Source: Ziziphus jujuba (taxonomy: Eukaryota > Streptophyta > Magnoliopsida > Rosales > Rhamnaceae). Taken from it: a stretch of 64,000 nucleotides of DNA. The position numbers were made by a program, and so were the translations under genes. Shown piece by piece: positions 1-11,965 of this stretch; position 1 is the stretch's first letter; each line of letters starts with the position of its first letter. The stretch covers positions 1,409,001 through 1,473,000 of the forward strand of contig NC_083385.1 in NCBI RefSeq assembly GCF_031755915.1. Direction: 5' to 3'. The notes beneath the pieces are model-generated. The model made no database searches. It saw only the letters and a list, made by a program, of their open reading frames with translations, and was not told the DNA's origin.

Positions 1-3000
1 AGATGTGAGTATGTTTTTATATAAATTATAAAAACATCAAAGTTTCCAATTCTGTTTTATTTATTTATTTATTAATTCTGAATCCTGAGTCTGAAATTTT
101 GCGGAGAAATTAATATGCTTTCTTACTTATATACCTATACTACTGGCAAACATGATTGCCCTTTTATTCTCGGACGAATATATAATAACTATGTAAGGAA
201 CATATATGAATGTACAATGATCATATATAACGAGTGACAAATTTGTCCCTGCTGGTCATAGATATGGGATGGTTTGTAAGGAAAAAGTAAAACGAATATT
301 TGTGCTTTTAATTATACGCTGAAATAAAGTATCGGTTAAGGGGATTTCTTCATGTTGTTCCTCAGCATCTGTAATTGAATATTTATTGACACATTCAAAT
401 CCTTCATTCTTTCTTTATCATTTTCTTTTTTTCACCTAATTTTGCGCAAATTTAATTTTGTGGGATTAGTGGCGGATACGTCACCTTGAGGATGTGGAAC
501 AGTTGTTTGTCAATTCAAAAAATTTTTGTATAGTTTTTATTTGTCTTTTAATTAATTTGGAGAATTCCCATTGAGTTACATCTGGGTCCCATGACGAGAA
601 CTAAGAAATTAAAGCAAAGCAAAGAGGCTCGACTCCATTGCTAAAACCATAAACTGTAGGCCCAAAGAAGTGACTTTCAGCTTTAAAATATAAAAGCACG
701 TGATGGGTCCAATACCAAGAGAACAAAAAGCACGTGAAGGATTATTTTTACAGATTGTTTTGACTTTTAAAAGGGCAACCAACTTTCTTTTTATTATGCC
801 CCTACTAATCACGAAATTCTGTCTCCTTTTTACTCTCTTCATCCCTATCTATTAATGATATAAATTAAGATTGTCTATGTTTTTTTTTTTTTTCTTATTT
901 TATTTATCAATGATTTGCCAATTCAATAAATAATATGTAACTGTTTTCTCAACACAATTTTCCTAAAAGATAATTAAATTTAATTAAAACACTTGTGAAT
1001 ATTTATTTCTAGCGTTGAGAAAATAAATATGGACAAAGATAGAAAAATAACAAATAGAGGATTCAGATATGATGCAAAACGAACTCATTTAAAAGCATTA
1101 ACAAATAAATAAAATAAAATCAAGCAAAAAAATATTATTTTTAAAATATTGTGAGATTGACCACTTTTTCAGAGAAAACAGAGATAGAAGAATGGGGACC
1201 TAATGGCTTCCTGGCCCAAACCCTATAGTTACATTTTTTATTTTTTATTTTTATTTTTTTGGGTAAGAAACACTGCATTCAAAAAGCACCAGAAGGCCCA
1301 ACGAGGGCATACAGAGGAGATTTGAGTTGTTTCGGATGATGAGAGATCAAAAGGAGTTTTAGGAATATCATTCAATACAGTTTTTTTGACATGATAATAA
1401 AATATCGAAATACAAGAAACCTTTAAGCACCTGCTCAGGTCTCATGCAAGTATATTTAACTCATCATTTGGTATACACTTAGTTAATTCATTATTTCATG
1501 TTGAATTTTGGTCTGTTTGTGAACTGTTTTAACGAAATTGAGTTTTTGAACACCACTTTTTCTTTTTTTCTTTTTTTGTTTTTTCTTGCGCAAGATATGA
1601 ACGCCAATTTTAAGAAGTTGATAATGGTGTGGATGCTTTTATGGGGAGAGGTAGACATTGTCTTTTTCAATTTCACATTAATTACCTACCGCAAAATGAA
1701 CAGAGAAGTGATGGCCATCGAATCAATTTCACATTCTTTTAATAATTGGGTTAGCTGGCTAGCTAGGAAATATCCCCAAATTTCCATTTTATACAGTAAA
1801 CAATTTGATCTCATTGGTTGGCATATATACAAAAGATCCAACGTAGGTGGTTTAAATATTCTAATTTTGTATATGACAATGATTCATATATGACAATTAT
1901 TATTACTAATTAATAAGTTTATAATTAAAATCAACAATAATTAATGAAATTATAAGTAATATCTGCAAATAAGTAATTCTATTAAATTAATAATATTCTA
2001 ACTAATTATAACATGACGACTAATTAAAATGTGTAAGTATATGTTTAACATATGAAACTAGAAACTAATATGAGAAATTATTAATAACATATTAATTTTG
2101 TTCTTCCAATAATTTTTTAGGTGGGCTAGAAATTGCTCCAACCAATTATCTTACATATATTTAAAATTTCTGCAGGACAAATAAAAAAATATTAATGCTA
2201 ATTATTATCATTTATATATATAAATAAAAACTATATCACATTCATCTACTATATATACAAACTCATGCATCACATATTCATATTCAAATTAAGAAACAAA
2301 TTTCACAAAACAGTAAATTAAAAAACTAAAAATTAGAAAACTAAAAGTATTTAATACTTACAAGTAATTAAACTTAAATTTTCAAAAAACCCAGTAAAAG
2401 CCACCACCTACTGCCCAAATTTTGAATCAAACTGCCACTCACAAGTTGAAGCTAAAACCAAGCCACGACCTACACCGGATTTAGATCCTCACTGCCGTGA
2501 CGTACACAAGATTTTAACCACCATCGCCTTAAAAACAGTTGCTACCCACAGCAGATTCAAAAGCCTGTCAACCCACACTGTTAAGTACTACACCACCCAC
2601 ACCAAATATTTGAAACTAACCCACTAGAAATAAGTAAAAAGGAACTAAATTACTAAAGTAAATGAAAAAATGAAACATTTTGATAAGAAAACAACCATTA
2701 AAGCACCAAATGTCAAACTATAATTTCAACAATCAAATAAAACACCCACAAGCCGAAATAAAATACTATACTCACAATACGTTGTTCTCGAGCAAGAATC
2801 AAGCTAAAATGACCAACAATCGAGGTAAAATGATTTCAATGTGCAGGTATATTTAGCCATCCTATGGAAACTAAGATTGGAAGGGTGATAAGATGTTTTA
2901 CAATGTAAGTATTCATCATCATCTCCTTAGCTGTAGGATAGTAGGTTATTAGAACTAGCATCTATAAAACATTAAGGTGACTGATTGATTACTAGTTATT

Positions 3001-6000
3001 TTCTTCTTTTCTATTTTCAGGTGATGTTTGGGCATTAAATATCAACTAGCATTATTCACTATACAGTGTAGTGCATCATATATACATCTAATATTTTACA
3101 TGCTTTTAAATGTTTTTAATGGATTTATTTAATTTATGGGTTTAATTGTTTAATTAATCATTTATTAATTTATTTAGTTTGTTTCAAGTATAATATTTAT
3201 TATATTATTTTCATTTTATTTTTACTTAATTATTGAAAGGAATATTTTTGGATATTTATTCAAATAATATTTTGCTTCATTTTATTTTATTTTCTACAAT
3301 AATATTTAAATATTTGTGGATAAAATGGTTTTGTGAAAATAATTTTAAACTATGAAATTTTTTAAATTAAGTGAATGAGTGAGGATTTTGAAAAAAAAAT
3401 CGCTTTCTAAATATTTATTTTATTTTCTTAATTATTATTATTATTATCAATATTATTCTATTATTAATTTTTTTATTTAATTATTATTATATATATTATT
3501 AATATTAGATATTACTTATTAGAAGATTAGAATCTCATTATTTTATTTTATTTTTTTATAAATCTGTCGCCCTCAATTCAGGTAGGTGGCAGATCAACTC
3601 TACGTGCTAGGTAACTTGTCCGTTGACATTTCTGTACTATGCAGTTCTCATTTTCTTCATCTCATTGTTATTTTCTATTATTATTATCTTTCTCAAGTAT
3701 CTGTAATATTTATAATTCGAACAATCTTAATATGCTTTGATGTTAATTATGAACGTAGGATACTATTTTATTTATTTATTTATTCATTTATTTAATTGCA
3801 TTGTCGTTATATATTTTAAAGTGCTGTAATTTTGTGAAAAGTTTGTAATAAGGGAAATGAATAAGATGGATACATTTAGGAATGTGTTTCTAATGGAATT
3901 TCTAATGGAAAATTTTCCTATTTAGAATCATTTTGGCATTCCAATCGAGAATTCTGAAAAGGATTCTGACAATATATCCATTTTTATAAATTGCACGCAA
4001 CATATACATCCATTTGGCTGGTGAGTAATTAATATATCGTAGACCCCCTCATGGGTTGTATATAGTCTACAGTGTGCAATTAGTGGCATTTATGTCATTT
4101 TATTTATTATTATTATTTTTTTTTTTGAAGAAATTTATATCAAAATTCACTCATTAAAATAAGATAATGGACGTAGCTGGCACGCGCTTTGACTAAACAA
4201 CAGCTATCATATATATAGGACCATGTATATTTAGGTATAGTTTTCCTCCAAGAAGAAATCTTAGGTGAAGAAATATTCAAGCTTTTGATAAAGATATTGA
4301 AAGGAAATATAATCAGAGGTGTCCTTGTGACTATCCTACTTTGAATATTTTCAATCACATTTTCTTTATTATTACGACCTTATACTGTTTTCAAACCCAC
4401 AACCTTCTGGGTGTAAATATACCAAGATTATTTTTCAATGAATTGATCAAAGTAAAAGAAAATTCCAGTTACAAGCAATTAATGTATTAATTATCAATAT
4501 ATTCTTTTTGTCTATATATGTATGTAGCTTGTTAGCAAGTACATGCAAGGAAGGGAATGCCATTTTTGTAAAAGGAAAAACATCGTTTGATCCATCTAGT
4601 ACATTTCTTGTGGAAGTCGTGACAAACCCACTTCAATCAACCAAATATTAATTTCCCTATACTGTAATAATCGATTTGCACGTAATATAACAAGTTAAAT
4701 TTTATTTCATTATTATTTTTACTTTTCTTAATTTATATTTTGGTCTTAATATTGGATGTTTCTGTACAAAATTGTATATATGATAAATATTAAATGAAAA
4801 ATTAATGGGGGTAACAAGGTGTCAACACAACAAGCACTAACTTTTTTATCCAAAAAAAAAAAAAAAAAAAAGCACTGCGTTATAAAAAAGTTAAAAAAAA
4901 AAAAAAGTTTCAGCCCACAATTATATAAATATACATACATATATATATATATATATAATTAGAAATCAGGTGACCAAAATTAAACGTTAACATTGTGGCT
5001 TGGAATTGGTGTGCTTCCCTATATGTTGATTCTAAATTCTATTTACTGTCTTCTTTGTCCGCGAGGGGACAGCTTATAGTAGCAGTGGCCACCTCTCCAA
5101 TGGTGAGAGATTCAGATTCAATGCAGCCCGAAAAGAAAAACATCATGCCTTCCTTTGATCACTTTGAAATTACCAAACAATGGGATACATGCATGTATAG
5201 TTTTATCTGTACTTGCTGCGAATCTATATATCTACTGAGCCTCATATTTTATCCTTTTTTCTTTTTCTTTTTCAAACGCAAGAAAATAACCTTCAAAAAG
5301 TTGTAGAAACTAGTAATAGTAAAAAGAAATATAAATATAAAGCCTGTCCTCAAGTTTTACCTTTTTTTTTTTTTTTTTAAGGAAAAAAATGAACCGTGTT
5401 CAATTATCTATTTGCTTATTAAATCACTCTCTAGTTTCTTTCTTACTTTTACTTTTAGATGTATGATAATTTAAATTTGATTTAATTTGTCTGTGAAAAT
5501 TTTTGCTAATTTGGAAGGCCAATAAATTAAACACTGAAGTATACATGGTAATTACGTACTGTCAAAAAAAGTATATATATATATATATATTTTTTTTTTT
5601 TGGGTAAATTAGGGAGGGGGATTAAACTTAATAATTAGTATGCGATTAATATTGGCCGTCCAAATGAGTGCTTAGTTGGAAAGTGTTGGAAAGTTAAGTC
5701 AGTGACATGAAACCAAACATATTCTTTATGTGGTAATGGTACCACTTGTCTCTGTCGCAAAGTTATGATTTCCACTTTTCTTTTCGTTTCTTTATATATA
5801 TATATATATATATTATTTCTGTGTTCGTGTAATTATATATATGAAGAGACACAGAGATTTACCCAAAAAACAAAAAAGAAGACACGGAGAGAGAGAGATT
5901 GGAGGGTGGGGGGCAGCTGCCTGCAACAAACTTTCAAGATTGAGAAAGTTAGTTCGAGTCATTCCCGGAATAAAAAGTAGCAATTATTAATTAGAGTTGA

Positions 6001-7413
6001 ATTAGAGAGGTAAGTCATAATTTTTTTAATATTTTTGTTTCACACTTTGTTTACGTGTGTACTCTTAGATGCTAAAATAATTAAAATTATATTTTTAAAT
6101 TCAGATTCAAATATTGATCTGATTAAAATCTATCTATAATTCTGATATCAAATTGGATAATTATTTTTTACAAAAGTTAAAGCAGTGTAAGATGAGTTAT
6201 CATTTTTTTTTTTCTTTAACAATTAATGTTGGCTGATTATGAAACTTCACATATCAAATTAAAGTCGCTACCAGAAACGAACATAATGACGTCCCAAAAT
6301 AGTTAAATAAATAAAAAAGAGACGAAGATAGAACTAAATTAAGTTAAAAGATAGATTCATGATTACTATCGATGGGTTTAACATTGCCTTTTCATTTTAT
6401 TTTTACAATTATAATAGAAACAAAAAGATTCTAAGTCAAACCCCAAGACGACACGAAAGGATGGGAATTTGTTTGAGTAAATTAATTCCTTCTAGTGATG
6501 CACCTATAATCAAATTAGAAATGGTAAGTTGATATGAAAGAAGATATTTCTTAAATAATATATTATTTAATGCATGTCTCACTCGAATATATGACTAATT
6601 GTTACCACACTTTTTATTTTAATTTGGACAGAAAATTTAAGTTTAAGATATGGTGATGAAATTCTTTTTTCCAATTTATCAAATAGAAGGGAAAAAAAAA
6701 AAAAGAAAAGAAAGGAAAAGGATGGAAAATGTTGAGGATAGAGTTATTAAACCAATTTATAATTCTTAATAAGTCACTTTTACTTTATCATTATAGTTTA
6801 TATATATATATATATATATCCGATAATTTGAAGAAATTAAAGCAATACAGGACATTAGAATCAAATAAAGTTGAAAGTTTCCCACTTCAAGAATGATTTG
6901 TTTGTGAAACTAAAAACACCAATAACTTTTGCTTAATAATTTTGTACGGGGAAAAAAAAAAAAAAACTGAGTAGGGGCAAAATTATGGTTGATTAATCCC
7001 TCAACCCTTAATTAATATAATAAAAAAATATACATGTATAAAAATAATGAGAGGACAAAAGAGTGGACACCTGGACCAATACACGTATAATGGGTAAAAA
7101 CAAATTTATTTTCATTTTGCCGAAGGCATAAAACATGTAAGTTTGTAAATGCAGCTATAAGTACGAGTACACCGAGCACGGAGGAAATTAACCAAATCAA
7201 AACTAGCAAGCAATTCGACTCACAAACTAGCCGACCTACAGTGTTAATTAGAGCTCGCAGTTGCGCTCTCACACCTTACGAGAAATAGCTAAATCAGAAT
7301 AAAGCAATCAACAAATCAGTACTGCAATTCCACAGACCCAGAGACAATAGAGAAACGCACTAGAGGAAATTAAGTTTGGGCAATCATATCACTAGCGCCA
7401 GTAGCACTGCGAA
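1..7413. other. AT-rich intergenic DNA upstream of the MYB gene
   Basis: No gene could be supported here. Open frames are short, lack recognisable domains and lie in low-complexity DNA (for example 1498-1893 and 4995-5306). The stretch contains poly-T/poly-A tracts (870-892, 4853-4871, 5361-5379), several (TA)n runs and one more GC-balanced island at about 2395-2640 that looks like decayed repeat DNA. A TATA-like TATAAAAA at 7037-7044 lies about 370 bases before the MYB start codon and is a weak candidate for its promoter. Confidence 0.6.
5837..6009 (+). other. possible non-coding first exon with a consensus donor site
   Basis: A long TATA run (5797-5813) is followed about 30 bases later by a purine-rich stretch of higher GC content. 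This ends in AG|GTAAGT at 6008-6015, a full-consensus plant 5' splice site. The stretch has no convincing coding frame. It could be a distal 5' UTR exon of the MYB gene 1.4 kb downstream or the first exon of a non-coding RNA, or it could be coincidence. The order TATA, transcribed-looking segment, donor is what is seen; a transcript is inferred. Confidence 0.2.
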
Positions 7414-7599
7414 ATGGGTAGAAACCCTTGTTCCTCAAAGGAGGGTGCCTTTAACAAAGGAGCTTGGACTGCTCATGAAGACAAAATCCTCTCTGAATAC
7501 GTAAAAATTCACGGTGAAGGCCACTGGAGAAACCTTCCCAAAAAAGCAGGTATATCTAGCATATATATTTATTTTATATATATATATATAGTGGAAAAA

Positions 7600-7642
<43 letters not shown>

Positions 7643-8865
7643 GTGTGTTTTATTATCAATCCATGAAAAACCACATATATATAAATGGTTTTAATTCAAA
7701 ACATATGCAGGTTTGAATAGATGTGGGAAAAGCTGTAGACTACGCTGGTTGAACTATCTGAGACCTGACATTAAGAGAGGTAACATTTCACCGGACGAAG
7801 AAGAACTTATCATCAGGCTTCACAAGCTTTTGGGGAACAGGCATGTACATATATAATTACACTACGGCTATTAAATATGTTGATGAATTTTATTTATCAA
7901 ATAATATATATTAAAATATTATTAATTAATATATTTTATATAATTTAAATTTTTAAATAATTAAATTAATTAATTAAATGTTTATATATCATCAATTATA
8001 ATATTTGATAAATAAATTTAATAAATATTTTTTGACAAGCTTAACATTATTGGTAATTACATATACCTATGTTTCTTCTATTTATTATTTATTATTATTG
8101 TTGTTGATGTTGTGTGTTTGTTTAATTCCTTGTATGTAGTACACATTATTTTTGGTATAATTAAATTTTAAAATAATAATATTATTGTTCAGGTGGTCTC
8201 TAATAGCCGGGAGGCTTCCAGGGCGAACAGACAATGAAATAAAAAACTACTGGAACACCAATTTAGGCAAAAAAATTCAGGACCGCCAAATTAGCCCTGG
8301 TGGTTACATGCGCAAGAGCACAAGTGTGGAAACGAACTCTATTTCGGAAATGTCAACGTCAAACATCACCAATAACAACAACAACAGCAACAACCATTCT
8401 TCTTCGTTGCCATCAGCACCATCCGGAATGGCCACGCACGTGGTTCGGACCAAAGCAATCAAATGCACCAAAGTTGTTGTCAGCAATGACCCTTCACCTT
8501 GTCTGGCCCACAATGTTGATCATTTCGATCCAGACAAACACACTTCACCCTCCTCACTGGACGCTCATCATCTGTCTGAATGCTATCCAGTACTATTGGA
8601 GGCTAATACATTGAATGGCTTATCACCATCCTCATTTTCCACTACTACTACTACTACCAGTCAAGAGGCCTTTTCTTCGTCCACGGATTTCATCATGAAT
8701 TTCAATTCCACTGAGGAACTTTTCCTTTCCAACCTTTTAAACTCGGATTTATTTGATTATAATGACAAATATCGCAATAATAGAGTTTTGTCTACTTCCT
8801 TGGGAGACGACCAAGCTTTAATGTTTTCTGAGGATTTTCTGACGCCGAGTTGGGAGTATTACTAG
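7414..8865 (+). CDS. TT2: R2R3-MYB transcription factor, TT2/MYB123 type (proanthocyanidin regulator)
   Basis: Exons 7414-7549, 7711-7840 and 8193-8865 give 312 residues. Exon 2 is 130 nt, the usual size in R2R3-MYBs. R2 covers about residues 13-63 and R3 about 66-114, with the regular tryptophans (W18 onward). R3 holds the bHLH-binding signature [DE]Lx2[RK]x3Lx6Lx3R and the dicot DNEI motif. Residues 172-182 read [11 protein letters not shown], matching the subgroup 5 motif of TT2. TT2-type MYBs act in the nucleus with bHLH and WD40 partners to activate proanthocyanidin genes such as ANR. The C-terminal part is Asn/Ser/Thr-rich with an acidic tail. Intron 2 starts with GC instead of GT; the nearby GT at 7845 would shift the frame into an early stop. 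A neighbouring anthocyanin-MYB assignment is less likely because of the subgroup 5 motif. Confidence 0.93.
8219..8239 (+). promoter_or_regulatory. predicted miR858 target site in the MYB R3 repeat
   Basis: The 21 bases encode the R3 recognition helix region (GRTDNEI) and are complementary to plant miR858 except for two mismatches towards the miRNA 3' end and one G:U pair near its 5' end. miR858 is known to target this site in many flavonoid R2R3-MYBs. Cleavage here is a prediction. Confidence 0.6.
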
Positions 8866-11018
8866 TAGTGTTAAAAAAGATAGTGTTCAAGGTCGATCTA
8901 TAGCGGGGGTAATAGTTTCATTTCCTTTACTTCGCTTCTGGGATGCTGAAGGAGAATGGCTTGCTGCAGAGACTACTGATTAAAGTTACCCCATATATAT
9001 ATATATATATATAATTGTAGCCAGTGTGCGGTAAAAAAACTATGGTTGTGATCGATAGCAATAAATGTTTCAGCAGTTAACAGTGTAAAACCCAATAAGC
9101 ATTAACCCCTATATATATATATATATATATTTATTTTCTTCGTACAATTAATTTCATAAGAATATGGATTATATATGCATGCATTTGGAATAATTTTAAT
9201 AAGGATTAAGAATGTCTATATGTATAGTACTTTAGTTTCATTCAGTTTTATTTTTTTAATCGGAAACAATTTTTTAAATACAAGGTCAACTGGTCAAAAA
9301 AGAAATAATTAAATTATTCTTTTAGATCTATAAAGAGTGAGTGTCTGCAATGAGACCCTCATTTTGCTGCTGAGTGCTAAACACCCTTTCACGTTTAGCA
9401 ACGTGGTAGAGAGCAAAGAATGAGAAAATTGCTTTACGGGTGTTCACCTATTAGCCTTAGCATACCCACTGAATTAAATCCTTCTTTTTTAAAACATATT
9501 TTAACAATTTTTAATATGTCAAACAATTAATAAAAATTAAAATTCTCCAAGCCTAGAAATAAAGATTAATCTTAGGTAGAATTATAATATTGGATTCTCT
9601 CTTCCGCTAGTAAGGAGACAAAGGAGACATCTTAATTAATTGCAGTTTGATAGGATACTTCGTACGAGAACGATTGAAATTAATGGCTTTAGTGTTGATC
9701 ATGTTTTCAGCCCAAAAAAGAAAAAAAAAAAAAAAAAGGGGAGGATTTCTGTGTTGATGTGCGACTGTGGACCTTTTCACTTATTGAAAAGCCAGTCTAA
9801 CGCAATTCTCATTATACTAAGATGGAAAATCTGACAAAATAGGTTTACTTGTCAGAAATTTCCATATTCATACATATATGGACATCGTCGTAAACGTATA
9901 CATTGACTTCGCTAAGCCGGGGAGGTGGACTGCCCTGCTTCATTCATTTTGGCATTATATATCAACTTTTACTTTATTTATACTTTCAAATTGACTTCAC
10001 ATTATCAAATATCTTTTAATTTAAATTAACTAGTTCGTGAGTATGCACATGCAATTTCGTTAATTAGCACTTCAGGTGGTATTAATTTTTATATATGTGC
10101 GTAGATAAATAGATTATATGTGTTCTAAGATTTTGGACCCAAAGAAAAATATGAATTAAAAATTCCTGCATGTTTTCATGAAAATATGAAATATTATAAA
10201 TATATATTATTAGTTTTCAATATTATATCATATCATCTCTTCGTATTTTGTTTTGAAATACACAAATAATAAAACTAAATTACCTTACTTTCTTTTCTTT
10301 TCTTTAATTTTTAGATTTTTTTAATAGAGTTTTGATTTCTCACTGATAAAATTCATATTGATTTAGTAATTATTAATTGGTTGTATTTTTTTTTAATTAA
10401 GAATTTAACTTGGGAAAGTGAATTTTCCAGCAGTAACTTACTAAATTGCCCTATCACTATCAGTATGCAAAGCCCAGTGATAATGTATCGGGACAAATAG
10501 CATTTTTCTTTCCAATAAATTGCAAAGAGCGATTTAACATTCTATCAAATTAAATCCGCTTCCTATTCGCAAGTGATCTCTTATATACCATTCAAATATT
10601 CATTATGTAAGAATTCTGTTTTAGGAAATCGGTACTTATAGTGCATGCATTATATACAAATTTTGTTTTAATTTGCCGGAACAATATCAAATATGAAAAC
10701 TAAATAATTCCGGTGAAACCATCACTTGTCAATTTTCGTTTACTTCTAAAACAAGAAGGTGTGTATCATTTTCATATAAATTAATCTTCTTAATTAATTA
10801 TATTTCAAAGAAAAATATTGTTCGGCAGAGTAATTATGGACATCTAGTCAATAAAGAACAAGTATTTTATATATAAGATTTTCTTTTCATCCACCCCAGC
10901 TATATTATAAATTTTGTTCCAAGTTTCCAACAGACTCGCAGCTAAGACAAATTACAACCACCACCATTAGGGTTTCAATTAGAAAATAAATAAATAAATG
11001 GAGGCCACGAGGGTTGAT

Positions 11019-11360
11019 ATATTGACATTTATAATATTAAATTTCAGCAAAAGAACCAAATCTCTCCGTATCAAGAAATATTTTTTTTAGCCATTTAGAA
11101 TAACTATTACAATAATATTGTTAAATATTTAATTTCTCTGAACTTTTAAAGAGATTGTCTCTAGCTAGTCGAACCGTATATATATTGACATTTATAATTT
11201 TAAATTCGGGAAATGAACCAAATCTATACATGAGTGTCTAGAATCCTCCTTTTTTTTTTTGGGGGGCGATTCTGAATATCTATTATAATGATATTTTTTT
11301 AAATATTTGCTTTATTTGAACTACTAAAGAGATTTTTTCTCTAGCTATTCGAACAGTATA
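11019..11360. repeat. diverged tandem duplication, period about 163 bp
   Basis: The segment starting ATATTGACATTTATAA at 11019 recurs at 11182. Both copies continue in the same order through ACCAAATCT, a poly-T run, AAATATTT, AAAGAGATT and CTCTAGCTA, and end near CGAAC-GTATAT. The copies have drifted by substitutions and small indels. No coding content. Confidence 0.7.
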
Positions 11361-11569
11361 TATTAATATATTTTATTCAGAACATTTTTGGACAGAAGGA
11401 TGTGACAAATTAAATGCTAAATCAACGAAACATGATGCTTCAGCGAAAAATAATAATAATAATAATAATAAATAAACAAATAGAAGAAAAATGTTTTTTT
11501 ACCAAAAGAAAAATAAAAAACATGATCTGATGCTTAATAATGAGATGGCCACGTATCTTCAGACAGTAA

Positions 11570-11965
11570 TAGCTATTGGGCCCCATCCACGTGACGTCCC
11601 TCCACAAGAACGTCAAAGGTGTAGATTCGAAATCGGATGCATCTATCGTCATACTATCGATTTACTCCCGCATGAATGATTGGTTGGTAGAATCATCAAG
11701 AATTCTTTTGCCATCTGAGATCAAGTGGGCATATTTTATTTTATTTAATTATAAAATTTTAAAAAAAAAAAACAAAAAGGTTATGTACAACGCCTGCTTT
11801 ATTTCTTCTGGGCCCACACAACGCCAGTGACATTGGGTACCGAGATCTGAGGGTTAGGGGCAGTTGAGCAAATTTTCAGCGCTGCTCAGCACCGCTATCT
11901 TATCTTCCCCATATAAAATGGGGCACCGCTTCCGATAGAATTGCAAACCCATACATATACATGCG
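11570..11965 (+). promoter_or_regulatory. promoter-like island without an attached gene
   Basis: A GC-richer patch in AT-rich DNA carries GGGCCC at 11579, a fused G-box/ACGT element CCACGTGACGTC at about 11587-11598, a second GGGCCCA at about 11811 and a TATA-like ATATAAAA at 11911-11918. The TATA element sits in the loop and stem of a perfect hairpin (CCCCAT 907-912, ATGGGG 918-923, both +11000), and GCACCGCT is repeated on both sides. No downstream coding frame was recognised, so this may be an orphan promoter, a non-coding RNA start or a remnant. Confidence 0.25.

Noticed and set aside
1240..1400. Possible 3' tail of a LINE-type retroelement on the minus strand
   Set aside because: The wording (poly-A, CATTCAAAAAGCACCAGAAGG) only vaguely recalls plant LINE tails; no reverse transcriptase remnant or target duplication is visible.
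1498..1893. 131-residue open frame on the plus strand
   Set aside because: No domain or conserved motif, phenylalanine runs from poly-T, no plausible promoter or splice context. Treated as chance.
5837..5960. miRNA precursor in the GC-rich purine segment
   Set aside because: No match to conserved plant miRNAs and no long hairpin arm pairing could be found.
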